Under the pieces are notes generated by a model, which did not search any database, was not told where the DNA came from, and saw only the letters and a list, made by a program, of their open reading frames with translations. The position numbers and the translations under genes are program-made. Positions 1 to 6,478 of a stretch of DNA of 38,854 nucleotides are shown here, piece by piece. Within the stretch, counting starts at the first letter, position 1. Every line of letters starts with the position of its first letter. Source of the DNA: a virus. The DNA is taken from positions 1 to 38,854 of IMG/VR virus record IMGVR_UViG_3300042988_000801; one strand, given 5' to 3'.

Positions 1-133
1 GACACTCGACACTCGACACTCGACACTCGACACTCGACACTCGACACTCGACACTCGACACTCGACACTCGACACTCGACACTCGACACTCGACACTCGA
101 CACTCGACACTCGACACTCGACACTCGACACTC
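1..133. repeat. Left terminal array of 7-bp tandem repeats
   Basis: Nineteen perfect uninterrupted copies of GACACTC fill the left end. The array stops abruptly at AGTGAAATT. The right end of the window carries the same heptamer on the same strand, so these are direct terminal repeats, not inverted telomere-like ends. The simplest reading is one array in a circular or circularly permuted genome, opened here because reads or k-mers could not span it. The true copy number is therefore unknown. All frames through it are open only because seven is not a multiple of three and the unit contains no stop; it is not a gene. Confidence 0.95.
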
Positions 134-278
134 AGTGAAATTCCGCGAGCGCGATTAAAATTGCAAGACGTTGTATCGATTGGGACGGAACTATTAACGA
201 CATACGCCCATGCTGCGCGTATGCTCGCGAATTACAAGAAATATCCAATGTGTGAAATCGTCGCTCTGGTCGAAAGCC

Positions 279-884
279 TCAAGGTTTTTGTTTGCGATCC
301 CGAATCAGTTGATGATTTGAAGGAGTGTCTTCTTTTTCACGAAGACGTTTGTGTAAAAAACCTGGAGACGCACCGTCAAGAGCGCCTTGCGCAGCGGTCA
401 ATGTTTTAACATTCAAAAGCAATTCAAAGCCGTCGGCTCCGAAGATTTTGATCATCGTTGTGATACGAGGATCAACCTGAGCCACAGGGCCGTTTGCTTT
501 TAGCTTCTCGATCTCAGCCTTGAGCGCTTCGTTTTCGAGGCGGAGGCGCTCAATCCCTCTGCCTTCAATGCGAGCTTCAGCAATCGCTGCCTTGATTTCG
601 TCGACTGTGAGTTCGATGCCAGATGTGCTTGCAGCAGCCGCGTTCGCGGGGATTGCAAGACTGGGAATCGTCTCGAATGGTACCTCAAGCGCTTCGAGAG
701 TCGTGCCTAAGGCGCCTGCGACGGCACGAATGCTGTTCGGTCTAACATTCTCGTTTGCGTGCTCAATTCGGAACACCGTATGTAACGAAACCTTCGCTTT
801 TCCCGCTAAATCAGTCTGAGAAAGTCCCTTAGACTCTCTCAGTCGAGCAACATTTTCAGCGATGATTTCGTTAGTCCTTTTCAT
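279..884 (-). CDS. CI-like prophage repressor, XRE-family HTH
   Basis: This is a 201-aa leftward protein. Residues about 7-66 form a Cro/C1-type helix-turn-helix domain (LSQTDLAGKAKVSLHTVFRI). Residues about 94-130 are a charged, heptad-like helix likely to give dimerisation, followed by an unassigned basic tail. It is divergent from the Cro-like gene at 980, with a 95-base intergenic region full of TTTAGC/GCTAAA half-sites, the classic immunity-switch layout. It is as long as lambda-type repressors, but I see no S24/LexA-type peptidase signature, so RecA-stimulated self-cleavage is not supported. The call as repressor is inference from domain plus position; binding to the operators has not been shown. 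Confidence 0.8.
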   Translation of the reverse strand: MKRTNEIIAENVARLRESKGLSQTDLAGKAKVSLHTVFRIEHANENVRPNSIRAVAGALGTTLEALEVPFETIPSLAIPANAAAASTSGIELTVDEIKAAIAEARIEGRGIERLRLENEALKAEIEKLKANGPVAQVDPRITTMIKIFGADGFELLLNVKTLTAAQGALDGASPGFLHKRLREKEDTPSNHQLIRDRKQKP

Positions 885-899
885 ATCTTAACTCTAGCG

Positions 900-969
900 T
901 TTAGCGCCAAAAGAGAAAATTTGCTTGTTAAGCTAAAAACAACTTCCATTTTTAGCTTTGCGTGCTAAA
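900..969. promoter_or_regulatory. Repressor/Cro operator region
   Basis: The divergent intergenic region carries four half-sites: TTTAGC at 900-905, GCTAAA at 932-937, TTTAGC at 951-956 and GCTAAA at 964-969. The last two form an inverted repeat TTTAGC-N7-GCTAAA. AGCTAAAAA (931-939) and TTTTTAGCT (949-957) form a perfect 9-bp inverted repeat with a 9-base spacer. TTTGC...GCTAAA at 920-937 resembles a second, less regular operator. I could not assign convincing -35/-10 boxes for either direction. Confidence 0.7.
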
Positions 970-979
970 GTCTCTGTAT

Positions 980-1201
980 ATGAGACGAGTTGACGCACGA
1001 AAATTGAGAGCTTGGCTTGGCGCTGAAGGGCGCCATTCTCGGACGCGACTTTCAAAGGAAGCGCTTGTATCGCGCCAATGGATCAACACGGCGGCTCGTG
1101 GTGACTATGACCACGCTCCGCATGCTGGCACGATGGACCGAGTCTGTAGAGTTACCGGCTATACAGTCGACGAGCTATTTCCACTCTCACAGAGCAGCTA
1201 A
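980..1201 (+). CDS. Cro-like HTH regulator
   Basis: This is a 73-aa basic protein divergent from the repressor. Residues about 20-66 resemble a compact Cro/C1 HTH: 'RLSKEALVSRQWINTAARG' could supply the helix pair and 'TMDRVCRVTGYTVDELF' matches the usual C-terminal helix. I chose ATG 980. An in-frame GTG at 962 would add six residues but lies in the operator. Neither start has a clear ribosome-binding site, so a leaderless transcript is possible. Position and size suggest the lytic-side switch protein that shuts off the repressor promoter. Confidence 0.65.
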   Translation: MRRVDARKLRAWLGAEGRHSRTRLSKEALVSRQWINTAARGDYDHAPHAGTMDRVCRVTGYTVDELFPLSQSS

Positions 1202-1240
1202 AACCAAACTGACGGCACAAATTATTGCGAAATTATTAAG

Positions 1241-1258
1241 CACGCAAGGTTTTGCGTG
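1241..1258 (+). promoter_or_regulatory. Hairpin between cro-like gene and erf
   Basis: CACGCAA-GGTT-TTGCGTG is a perfect 7-bp stem with a four-base loop, 30 bases before the erf ribosome-binding site. There is no strong U-run, so it may be an attenuator, a processing site or a protein site. GCACGCAA also occurs, inverted, inside the operator region (TTGCGTGC at 958-965), so a regulator could bind both. Confidence 0.4.
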
Positions 1259-1301
1259 TTGATGGGTATTTCTACGCCTAGGAAATGAAGGAGTTTCAGT
1301 C

Positions 1302-2006
1302 ATGAGAGAGGTTCAATCGCCTAGCATCGCAACATTAATCGGTGCGCTCGTGAAGGCGCAAGCGAACATCGGGCATGCTCTGAAGGACGCGCAGAACGGT
1401 CACTTTAAGAGTGATTATGCAACTCTGGAAAGCGTCATTAATGCGACGAAAGCTCCGCTCGCTGAGCAAGGACTTGTCGTTATTCAACAGCCTGACAGCG
1501 ACGAAACTGGACGGCTCGTTCTTATTACTACGCTTGCCCACACGTCCGGCGAATGGTTGCGCTCGTTTACTCCGATCATGACAGAGAAACAGAACGCGCA
1601 TGGGCTGGGCTCAGGAATGACTTATTCTCGCCGTTTTGCGCTCGCGGCTTTATGCAATATTAGCCAGACCGATGACGACGGCAACGTCGCTTCGAACCAT
1701 GAGCAGAAGACACAAGCTCCGAAGCAAACAAATCATATTCAGCCTTCGAAACAGCAAAAGTCAGCCGGTCAAGGCGGCGCGTTCGTCATTACCTTCGGGA
1801 AGAAATATAAAGACATGACGATCCAAGAAGCCGTCGACAAAGACGGTTTACCTGCGATGCAGAAGTTTGTGCATTGGCTCGAAGACGAAGCAAAGAAACA
1901 AAATAAGCCATTGTTCCAGGATGCCATTTCTTTGAAAGCAAATCTCTCAGCGTATGCTGACGAATTGAAGCTCGGCGAGGCTTGGCAGAACGAAGAGTTC
2001 TCATGA
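1302..2006 (+). CDS. erf: Erf-family single-strand DNA annealing protein
   Basis: The 234-aa product would anneal complementary single strands during phage recombination and genome circularisation. Residues about 5-130 fit the ERF family: an N-terminal helical part, 'KSDYATLESVINATKAPLAE', and the diagnostic block around residues 101-128 with GSGMTYSRRFAL followed by DDDGN. The C-terminal half after a Gln/Lys-rich linker (about 135-155) is variable, as is usual in this family. A good ribosome-binding site (GAAGGAG, 8 bases upstream) fixes ATG 1302. It opens the early operon, and its stop overlaps the next gene as ATGA. P22 also uses Erf, which fits a circularly permuted, headful-packaged genome. 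Confidence 0.88.
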   Translation: MREVQSPSIATLIGALVKAQANIGHALKDAQNGHFKSDYATLESVINATKAPLAEQGLVVIQQPDSDETGRLVLITTLAHTSGEWLRSFTPIMTEKQNAHGLGSGMTYSRRFALAALCNISQTDDDGNVASNHEQKTQAPKQTNHIQPSKQQKSAGQGGAFVITFGKKYKDMTIQEAVDKDGLPAMQKFVHWLEDEAKKQNKPLFQDAISLKANLSAYADELKLGEAWQNEEFS

Positions 2007-2224
2007 CAAAGGCAGAATGGGAGTCTCGCGTTCAAGCAATGCTTCAATCACTTGTTGATCACATTAACGAGAAGAAGGCTCTCGGCGAGCCTACGAATCG
2101 TCCGATTCCAGGAGTTGGTGAAGGCTTTAGCACTGACGACGAGTTTATCGTGAGCGAGTTCGACATTTACGGCGCTCGATACGTGGAAGACGAGCGGCCT
2201 GATCAACGGAGGTTTGGTCTATGA
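2003..2224 (+). CDS. Small early protein, unknown
   Basis: The 73-aa product begins MTKAEWESRVQAMLQSLVDH, an amphipathic helix, and then becomes acidic (GEGFSTDDEFIVSEFD). I chose ATG 2003 because it overlaps the erf stop (ATGA), implying translational coupling; an in-frame TTG at 1982 is less likely. No family is recognised. Its place between erf and other small early genes suggests an accessory role in recombination or host takeover, but this is only context. Confidence 0.65.
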   Translation: MTKAEWESRVQAMLQSLVDHINEKKALGEPTNRPIPGVGEGFSTDDEFIVSEFDIYGARYVEDERPDQRRFGL

Positions 2225-2412
2225 CAGCTAATCAAGCTCTGGCGAGAATTTCGAATCTCACATTTCTCGTCGAATGCAGGATCATAAATCCGAACGAGTT
2301 TGCTGCTCAGGTTTGCGAAGTCATGCACGAGTTGAACACAGCTGATGCCGCATTTTGGGCAAACGTCGCAAAGGAACGCGAACAGCAAGAGAAGGCGGAG
2401 CGGGAAGCATGA
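2221..2412 (+). CDS. Small early protein, unknown
   Basis: The 63-aa product is mostly helical, with a C-terminal acidic/basic charged stretch (NVAKEREQQEKAEREA). Start and stop both overlap neighbours as ATGA, so it is part of one translationally coupled string. No recognisable domain. Confidence 0.65.
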   Translation: MTANQALARISNLTFLVECRIINPNEFAAQVCEVMHELNTADAAFWANVAKEREQQEKAEREA

Positions 2413-2654
2413 CAGACAACGAACAGACGTGGGCAGAAAAATACGCACGCGATAAGAGTCGGAGTCCAAACTCGACGAGTTTCTATCGTTGCCCGTATTG
2501 CAGAAAAACAGTTTCGGCTGACGATCGCGCCGTGGCTTCGTGTTGCGGAAAAGTCGGTCACTGCCTCGAATACACGCTATGCGTGGTGTGCGAGGGCATA
2601 GGCGAAAAATGCGATAACTGCGATGGTGTGGGGATCGTTGAAGTAAGACGCTGA
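2409..2654 (+). CDS. Zinc-ribbon protein with DnaJ-type CxxCxGxG motifs
   Basis: The 81-aa product has nine cysteines. Three are CxxC pairs at about residues 28-31, 58-61 and 68-71, with further Cys at 45, 46 and 52. The last two pairs read CVVCEGIG and CDNCDGVG, the CxxCxGxG pattern of the DnaJ cysteine-rich zinc domain, but no J domain is present. It probably binds one or two zinc ions and may contact nucleic acid or protein. ATG 2409 overlaps the previous stop; an upstream in-frame start at 2355 would lie entirely inside that gene and is not favoured. Confidence 0.7.
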   Translation: MTDNEQTWAEKYARDKSRSPNSTSFYRCPYCRKTVSADDRAVASCCGKVGHCLEYTLCVVCEGIGEKCDNCDGVGIVEVRR

Positions 2655-2670
2655 GAAAAAAGGAGGCTAC

Positions 2671-2868
2671 ATGAACAAAACAGATTTTAAACTTGCGCGA
2701 AAAGAAGTGAGAGAGATCGATTTCCAGATCGCTCGTTTGAGCGAAAAACTCGGGCAAAAATTATCTCTTGTAGACCGCGCCCATATGGAAGCTGCGATTG
2801 ATTATTATCTTAATCGCCGAAGGATAATCGAAAGTGACGAGGTGTTCAGTCGCAAGACTGGCGTTTGA
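2671..2868 (+). CDS. Small helical early protein, unknown
   Basis: The 65-aa product is strongly charged and predicted helical throughout (DFKLARKEVREIDFQIARLSEKLGQ), probably a coiled coil. It has one of the best ribosome-binding sites in the window (AAAGGAGG shortly before ATG 2671), suggesting high expression. It ends the erf operon; its stop codon abuts the structured segment that follows. Confidence 0.7.
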   Translation: MNKTDFKLARKEVREIDFQIARLSEKLGQKLSLVDRAHMEAAIDYYLNRRRIIESDEVFSRKTGV

Positions 2869-3122
2869 ATTGAACCGGCGGGGCGTGTCCTTAAAACGAG
2901 CGAGTCCTGCTCTGCTTCGTCGGTTCAATTGAGACGTTTGGCGGTGAGAGTTGAGCGAATTGAATCGTAGCTACGGCGATGCTCAAGACCTGCCAGTGTC
3001 TCAACTAGTTCGATTGAATGAATTCTGCGCAGGCTCTGTCGCCGAAAGAAACTTGTTATCCCGGCCACGGGGGCCAAGTTCGGCGATGGATCCCCTCCTG
3101 CCCAGAATTCATTGAGTCGAAC
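2868..3122 (+). ncRNA. Candidate structured RNA or att-linked folded region, no gene
   Basis: No convincing gene lies here, yet nearly the whole stretch self-pairs. Hairpin A: 2868-2877 pairs perfectly with 2921-2930 (AATTGAACCG/CGGTTCAATT), with an inner 9-bp helix 2896-2904/2910-2920 carrying two single-base bulges. Hairpin B: 2929-2944 with 2989-3004, one bulge, and inside it TTGAGC/GCTCAA (2951-2956/2981-2986) and ATCG/CGAT. Hairpin C: 3008-3033 with 3097-3122, 26 positions with only two mismatches and one G-T. Inside C are TCGCCG/CGGCGA (3039/3081), AACTTG/CAAGTT (3050/3075) and a GGCC hairpin. No U-run follows, so these are not terminators. ATTGAA-containing motifs recur in both orientations, so protein binding at DNA level (Xis/Int) is an alternative. 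The strand is arbitrary; + is the direction of flanking genes. Confidence 0.5.
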
Positions 3123-3141
3123 ATCATGAGTGGAGGACAGC

Positions 3142-3318
3142 GTGGGGGCTGAATTCTTATCAACAGAAGAAATTGCAAAGCGAAAAGGTTTCTCAGTCAC
3201 TTTCATCAAAAAAGCGGCAAAACAGTTTGGGTTGCCACATTACAAATTCGGACGCCTGTTGAAGTTCAAAGAATCTGACTTCGATGAGTGGGCAAAGCAA
3301 CGCCAGCAGGTCGGCTAA
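3142..3318 (+). CDS. Excisionase-like small HTH protein
   Basis: The 58-aa product matches the MerR/excisionase-type winged helix (HTH_17-like): 'LSTEEIAKRKGFSVTFIKKAAKQFGLPHYKFGRLLKFKESDFDEWAKQ' has the helix-turn-helix, the wing strand with the basic 'KFGRLLKF', and the closing helix with 'DFDEW'. GTG 3142 has GGAGG six bases upstream; GTG 3130 would place that site inside the gene. The start region lies directly after the folded segment, and the gene precedes the integrase by 17 bases. It could direct excision or regulate int; the two roles often coincide. Confidence 0.75.
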   Translation: MGAEFLSTEEIAKRKGFSVTFIKKAAKQFGLPHYKFGRLLKFKESDFDEWAKQRQQVG

Positions 3319-3335
3319 CAAAAGCGAGACTTGCT

Positions 3336-4568
3336 ATGAGTGAAGCTAAACGAAATCCATTACAGGAACTTGTGCGCCTCGAAAAATACGAGGGGTATTA
3401 CATTTGTCCTGCGAATGGAAGAATCACCTATCGCAAGTCTCACAATGGCGTTCACCACAAGATCGCGACCGGGGTGGTCGGCAAGATTGATCTCAAGACC
3501 GGCAAGGTCGATGGCATCGCGAAGGCACGTGAAATTGTCGAGATCGAGCTTGAGAAGCGGCGGACTGGAAAGACTGAATCGGCGATCAAGCGGGAGCGCA
3601 GAGGCGTAACGAATCCGCTCCTTGAGGACCTTTACAAAGAACTCTCAGAATTAAAAACTGAAGGCAAAGAGCAAGCCACCAAAGACAACTATGCCAAAGC
3701 CTGGCGCAACGGAATGGCGTTTTATTGGCGTGGGAAGACCGCCGCCGATTTTAAGACTGAGAACATGCCAGCCTACAAAAAGGCGTATCTTGAGCACAAG
3801 GCGAGTCGCCTTTTCGAAAAGACTTTCGACTTCATGAAGATGTTTGGACGCTTCTTGGTTGAGCGAAAGCATATTGCCGAGCTTCCTGACTTTAAAGAAC
3901 TCGGAGACCTCGACGAAATCATCCGAAAAAATAAGCGTTATGTGAAAGCCGGTCGTGTCTATACATCAGCTGAGCAAAGAGCAATGCTGGGCGCATGGGA
4001 GCACTTTTTAACGACTCAAGTCGGAGGCACCACGACGCGCCATAAAAGACTCTTGGCAGCGCGCGCGCGACTTGGGTTGAGGCTTGGTCTGTTGTGTGGC
4101 CTTCGCATGAATGAGTTCCTAATGCTTGAACGTGAGAAGGTCGATCTCGATAAGGCGGTCATGCACGTATGGTCTTTCAAGAACCACAAGTGGCGGGAAG
4201 TGCCGCTTGTCTCTGAAGTAGTCGAGGCTTTCAAGTACCAGTTTGAGGCCAATGCACATCTCAAGTCGAAATTCATTTTCCCGATGCCGTCGGATCCGAG
4301 CCGGTATCTTTCGGACCAGGTTTTTGATAAGACGTGGTACAAAGTCAGGGACATTGCCGGTGTCATTCCTCGGCGCAAATACGATGCTCGGTTTCACGAC
4401 CTGAGAAAGACGTTTGCGACTATGACGGCGGAGGAAGGTTGGCCCTGGAAAGTGGCCTGCGAGATCCTCGACATGTCGCTCGAAGAATATGAGAAGACCT
4501 ACGCCAACAAGGTCAGTCTCGAATCAAAATCAGCATTCATGAATAGACAATTCGGAGGCCGGAAGTAA
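3336..4568 (+). CDS. int: Tyrosine-recombinase integrase
   Basis: The 410-aa product would catalyse attP x attB recombination. An N-terminal arm-type DNA-binding region (about 15-65) and core-binding domain (about 95-190) precede the catalytic domain (about 205-400). Catalytic residues by pattern: R257 in LCGLRMNEF, a beta-hairpin Lys near K285 in KNHKWREVP, H354 and R357 in FHDLRKTFA, and nucleophile Y389 in EKTYANK. At the usual His/Trp position, nine residues before the Tyr, the sequence is ILDM, giving Met380 instead of the LGH-type His. I chose ATG 3336; GTG 3288 lies inside the previous gene. The attP-like region follows directly. Confidence 0.92.
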   Translation: MSEAKRNPLQELVRLEKYEGYYICPANGRITYRKSHNGVHHKIATGVVGKIDLKTGKVDGIAKAREIVEIELEKRRTGKTESAIKRERRGVTNPLLEDLYKELSELKTEGKEQATKDNYAKAWRNGMAFYWRGKTAADFKTENMPAYKKAYLEHKASRLFEKTFDFMKMFGRFLVERKHIAELPDFKELGDLDEIIRKNKRYVKAGRVYTSAEQRAMLGAWEHFLTTQVGGTTTRHKRLLAARARLGLRLGLLCGLRMNEFLMLEREKVDLDKAVMHVWSFKNHKWREVPLVSEVVEAFKYQFEANAHLKSKFIFPMPSDPSRYLSDQVFDKTWYKVRDIAGVIPRRKYDARFHDLRKTFATMTAEEGWPWKVACEILDMSLEEYEKTYANKVSLESKSAFMNRQFGGRK

Positions 4569-4584
4569 TGCGCCTCAAGGGTGG

Positions 4585-4861
4585 TTTTTGTCTATTCTTT
4601 GTCTACCAAAAAGGGAAGAATCCGGTAACAAGCGTATTTTACGGAGGAAAACAAAACCACTCGCACAGTCCCTCTACCACCTCCACTCCTGTCAGTTGTG
4701 TACAAACCTTCAAATCTAACCTGAGAGAAATGGGCCGAAAAAACGGCCTTTTGCCTAGGCAGTTCAGCCGTTTTGGGTTCAGGCGCGGACATGTCAGTCT
4801 AGACACAAACACCAGCCTTCCGGCGCCGAGTTTTTGTCTACTGATTTGTCTACTAGACAAA
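4585..4861. other. Probable attP region with TTTGTCTA repeats
   Basis: This stretch lies in the 423-base gene-free gap between int and the replication genes. It has two similar repeat pairs: TTTTTGTCTA plus TTTGTCTA at 4585-4605, and TTTTTGTCTA plus TTTGTCTA at 4831-4852. The second pair ends in a perfect palindrome TTTGTCTA-C-TAGACAAA (4845-4861), and GTCTAGAC sits at 4797-4804. Such spaced repeats flanking a core, next to int, are typical of integrase arm sites. I could not identify the crossover core. The open frame across this region (4568-4954) is low in coding character and I do not call it. Confidence 0.55.
4732..4753 (+). terminator. Rho-independent terminator after int
   Basis: GGCCG (4733-4737), loop of six A, CGGCC (4744-4748), then TTTT. 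The A-rich loop and short flanking T-run make a compact terminator for the int transcript about 165 bases past its stop. Confidence 0.65.
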
Positions 4862-4991
4862 CCTGAACGCGGACCTCCCATTCGCCCTCATCACTTCGAT
4901 CAATCAATCAGATTTCACAACTTAGTTTCAGCGCCTGCCCTGGGGAGGGTTTGATGATCGCGGACGATCGAATGGCGCATGGGAGACAGCA

Positions 4992-5894
4992 GTGGCAAGA
5001 CTCAACTTCGATGATGCGCTCTTTAAAGAAGAAGGATTTCAAAACTTACTTATTTCAGTTGGCGATCGCCAAAAGGCGAAAGGGATCGTCTGGGAACTTT
5101 ACGAACTCGCTCAGAAATACTGGTACCCGGACCGCAAGCTGATACCGCTTGAGGCCTTTTACGACCGAAATCTTCCCGAAGACCTCTACGCAAAAGGTGG
5201 CCTGGCTGAACTTCGTGATGGGGGAGTGTATGTCAAGGGAAGCGAAAAGCAGTTCGAGTGGCTTTTCGAAGCACGAGAAAATGGCAAGAAAGGCGGAAAG
5301 ACCTCTGCAAAACGTCCACGAGACTCCAGGGGGAGACTGCTTTCTGCTAAAAAAGCGGACAAAACGCCCAAGCACCCTCCAAGCGGTGACCAAGCGTCGC
5401 TTGGAGAAAATCCAAGCACCCTCCAAGCCAATCCAAACCTCTTTACTCTTTCCTCTTCTCTCTCTTCTCCTATCTCTTATCTCAATACTCCTAGCTCTGA
5501 ATTAAGTAATTCTTGCGCTGGGCTCGATGAGCCACAGGCGCAAAACGTGGAGCCTCCGTCGCCAACAGCGAAAGTTTGGCAGGCGTACCGCAAAGCTTAC
5601 GAGGCCCGCTATAAAGCGCCAGCAACGTGGAATGGCAAAGCGGCGGGCCAAATCAAGCAGTTCGTTTCGCGAATACCGGCTGCAGAGGCGCCCGATGTGG
5701 CTTCTTTTTACGTCCAGCACAACGGCTACCTGTATGTCACGAGCGGACATTCGGTAGGGCTCATGCTGCGTGATGCAGAGAAGTTGCGAACGGAGTGGCT
5801 CACAAGGCGAGTCATCACTTCTAGCGACGCTCGGAGTGCCGAAGCTTCCGACTCGCTGAAAAATCAGATTGCGCGACTCGGGGTGGTGAAATGA
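4992..5894 (+). CDS. Replication initiator, O-like
   Basis: The 300-aa product resembles phage primosomal/initiator proteins by layout: a compact N-terminal domain (about 1-95, winged-helix-like, 'KAKGIVWELYELAQKYWYP'), a basic and Ser/Pro-rich linker (about 95-185) and a C-terminal helical domain (about 190-290). The linker coding sequence contains iterons and a pyrimidine-rich tract, just as lambda ori lies inside gene O. GTG 4992 has GGGAGA shortly upstream. Its last codons overlap the next gene. Function is inferred from architecture and the internal origin; sequence similarity to a named family is not certain. Confidence 0.7.
   Translation: MARLNFDDALFKEEGFQNLLISVGDRQKAKGIVWELYELAQKYWYPDRKLIPLEAFYDRNLPEDLYAKGGLAELRDGGVYVKGSEKQFEWLFEARENGKKGGKTSAKRPRDSRGRLLSAKKADKTPKHPPSGDQASLGENPSTLQANPNLFTLSSSLSSPISYLNTPSSELSNSCAGLDEPQAQNVEPPSPTAKVWQAYRKAYEARYKAPATWNGKAAGQIKQFVSRIPAAEAPDVASFYVQHNGYLYVTSGHSVGLMLRDAEKLRTEWLTRRVITSSDARSAEASDSLKNQIARLGVVK
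5368..5510. other. Candidate replication origin inside the initiator gene
   Basis: Two identical 17-base copies of CCAAGCACCCTCCAAGC (5368-5384 and 5412-5428) flank a perfect palindrome CCAAGCG-T-CGCTTGG (5390-5404). So the CCAAGC element occurs repeatedly in both orientations within 61 bases. It is followed by a pyrimidine-rich tract (about 5437-5480) that turns AT-rich near 5500, suitable for duplex opening. This matches the iteron-plus-unwinding-element plan of lambdoid origins. The encoded linker is low-complexity, so selection at DNA level is plausible. Confidence 0.7.
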
Positions 5895-6475
5895 ACTCGC
5901 AAGAAACCGCCCGACTCGCACAAACCTTTGCCATGTATGCCGCTTATTATCGTTTAAAGCTCGATGACGAGGTTTTGCGGATGTATGCCGAGGATTTGGT
6001 GGATCTTCCACTGGCGCCCGTTATAGACGCTTTACGCGCGTATAGGGCCAATCCGAAAAATCGGGTAATGCCGATGCCCGCTGACGTCCGCGCAATGCTT
6101 GAACCACAACTCGACGATGACGCAATGGCGCGTGAGGCAGCATCGCGAGTCATGGCAGCGATTTCGAAGTTCGGTTACATGCGGGGCACAGAGGCGCGCG
6201 AATGGATCGGCGAACTCGGCTGGCTTGTCGTTCAGCGATACGGCGGCTGGCAGAGGCTTTGCGAATCGCTCGGCTCAGAACTCGACATCGGCACGTTTCA
6301 AGCACAGGCACGCGATCTTGCGAAGACACAAGCTCAGCTTGCCCGCGCCGGTCGGCTTGATCAGCCGCCTGGTTTACCCGGTGCGACGGCCCTCATGCTC
6401 GATGCGACACCGACGCAAGGTCTCACAAGCGCCGCTGATCTTCTCAAACGCATTCAGTCGAAGCGGGACGAGTGA
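5891..6475 (+). CDS. Replication partner protein, possible helicase loader
   Basis: The 194-aa product starts by overlapping the initiator gene (ATGA). It is all-helical by appearance: 'ETARLAQTFAMYAAYYRLKLDDEVLRMYAEDLVDLPLAPVIDALRAYRANPKNRVMPMPADVRAML' is a compact domain common next to phage initiators. A helical middle with 'GYMRGTEAREWIGELGWLVVQRYGGWQRLCESLG' follows. No Walker motif is visible, so it is not an AAA+ DnaC-type loader. By position it takes the place of lambda P or a helicase adaptor; this is inference. Confidence 0.6.
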   Translation: MNSQETARLAQTFAMYAAYYRLKLDDEVLRMYAEDLVDLPLAPVIDALRAYRANPKNRVMPMPADVRAMLEPQLDDDAMAREAASRVMAAISKFGYMRGTEAREWIGELGWLVVQRYGGWQRLCESLGSELDIGTFQAQARDLAKTQAQLARAGRLDQPPGLPGATALMLDATPTQGLTSAADLLKRIQSKRDE

Positions 6476-6478
6476 CCT

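Noticed and set aside
1-133. CRISPR array or telomere
   Set aside because: Units are contiguous 7-mers without spacers, and both ends have the same orientation, unlike telomeres.
161-409. 82-aa rightward open frame at the left end
   Set aside because: It starts with TTG without a ribosome-binding site, and more than half of it overlaps the 3' end of the repressor gene on the other strand. The repressor is far better supported. The 145 bases between array and repressor otherwise show only a CATACGC/GCGTATG inverted repeat.
2868-3122. Integron attC, retron or tRNA-like interpretation of the folded segment
   Set aside because: Core-site motifs are in the wrong order for attC, no reverse transcriptase is present for a retron, and no cloverleaf or acceptor pattern was found.
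2925-3209. 94-aa leftward frame over the folded segment
   Set aside because: It overlaps the excisionase-like gene, lacks a clear start site, and its openness can be explained by the strong self-complementarity of the region. Homologues with codon-level conservation would change this view.
4568-4954. 128-aa rightward frame after int
   Set aside because: It runs through the terminator hairpin and TTTGTCTA repeats, has atypical composition and two competing opposite frames; the att region explains it better.
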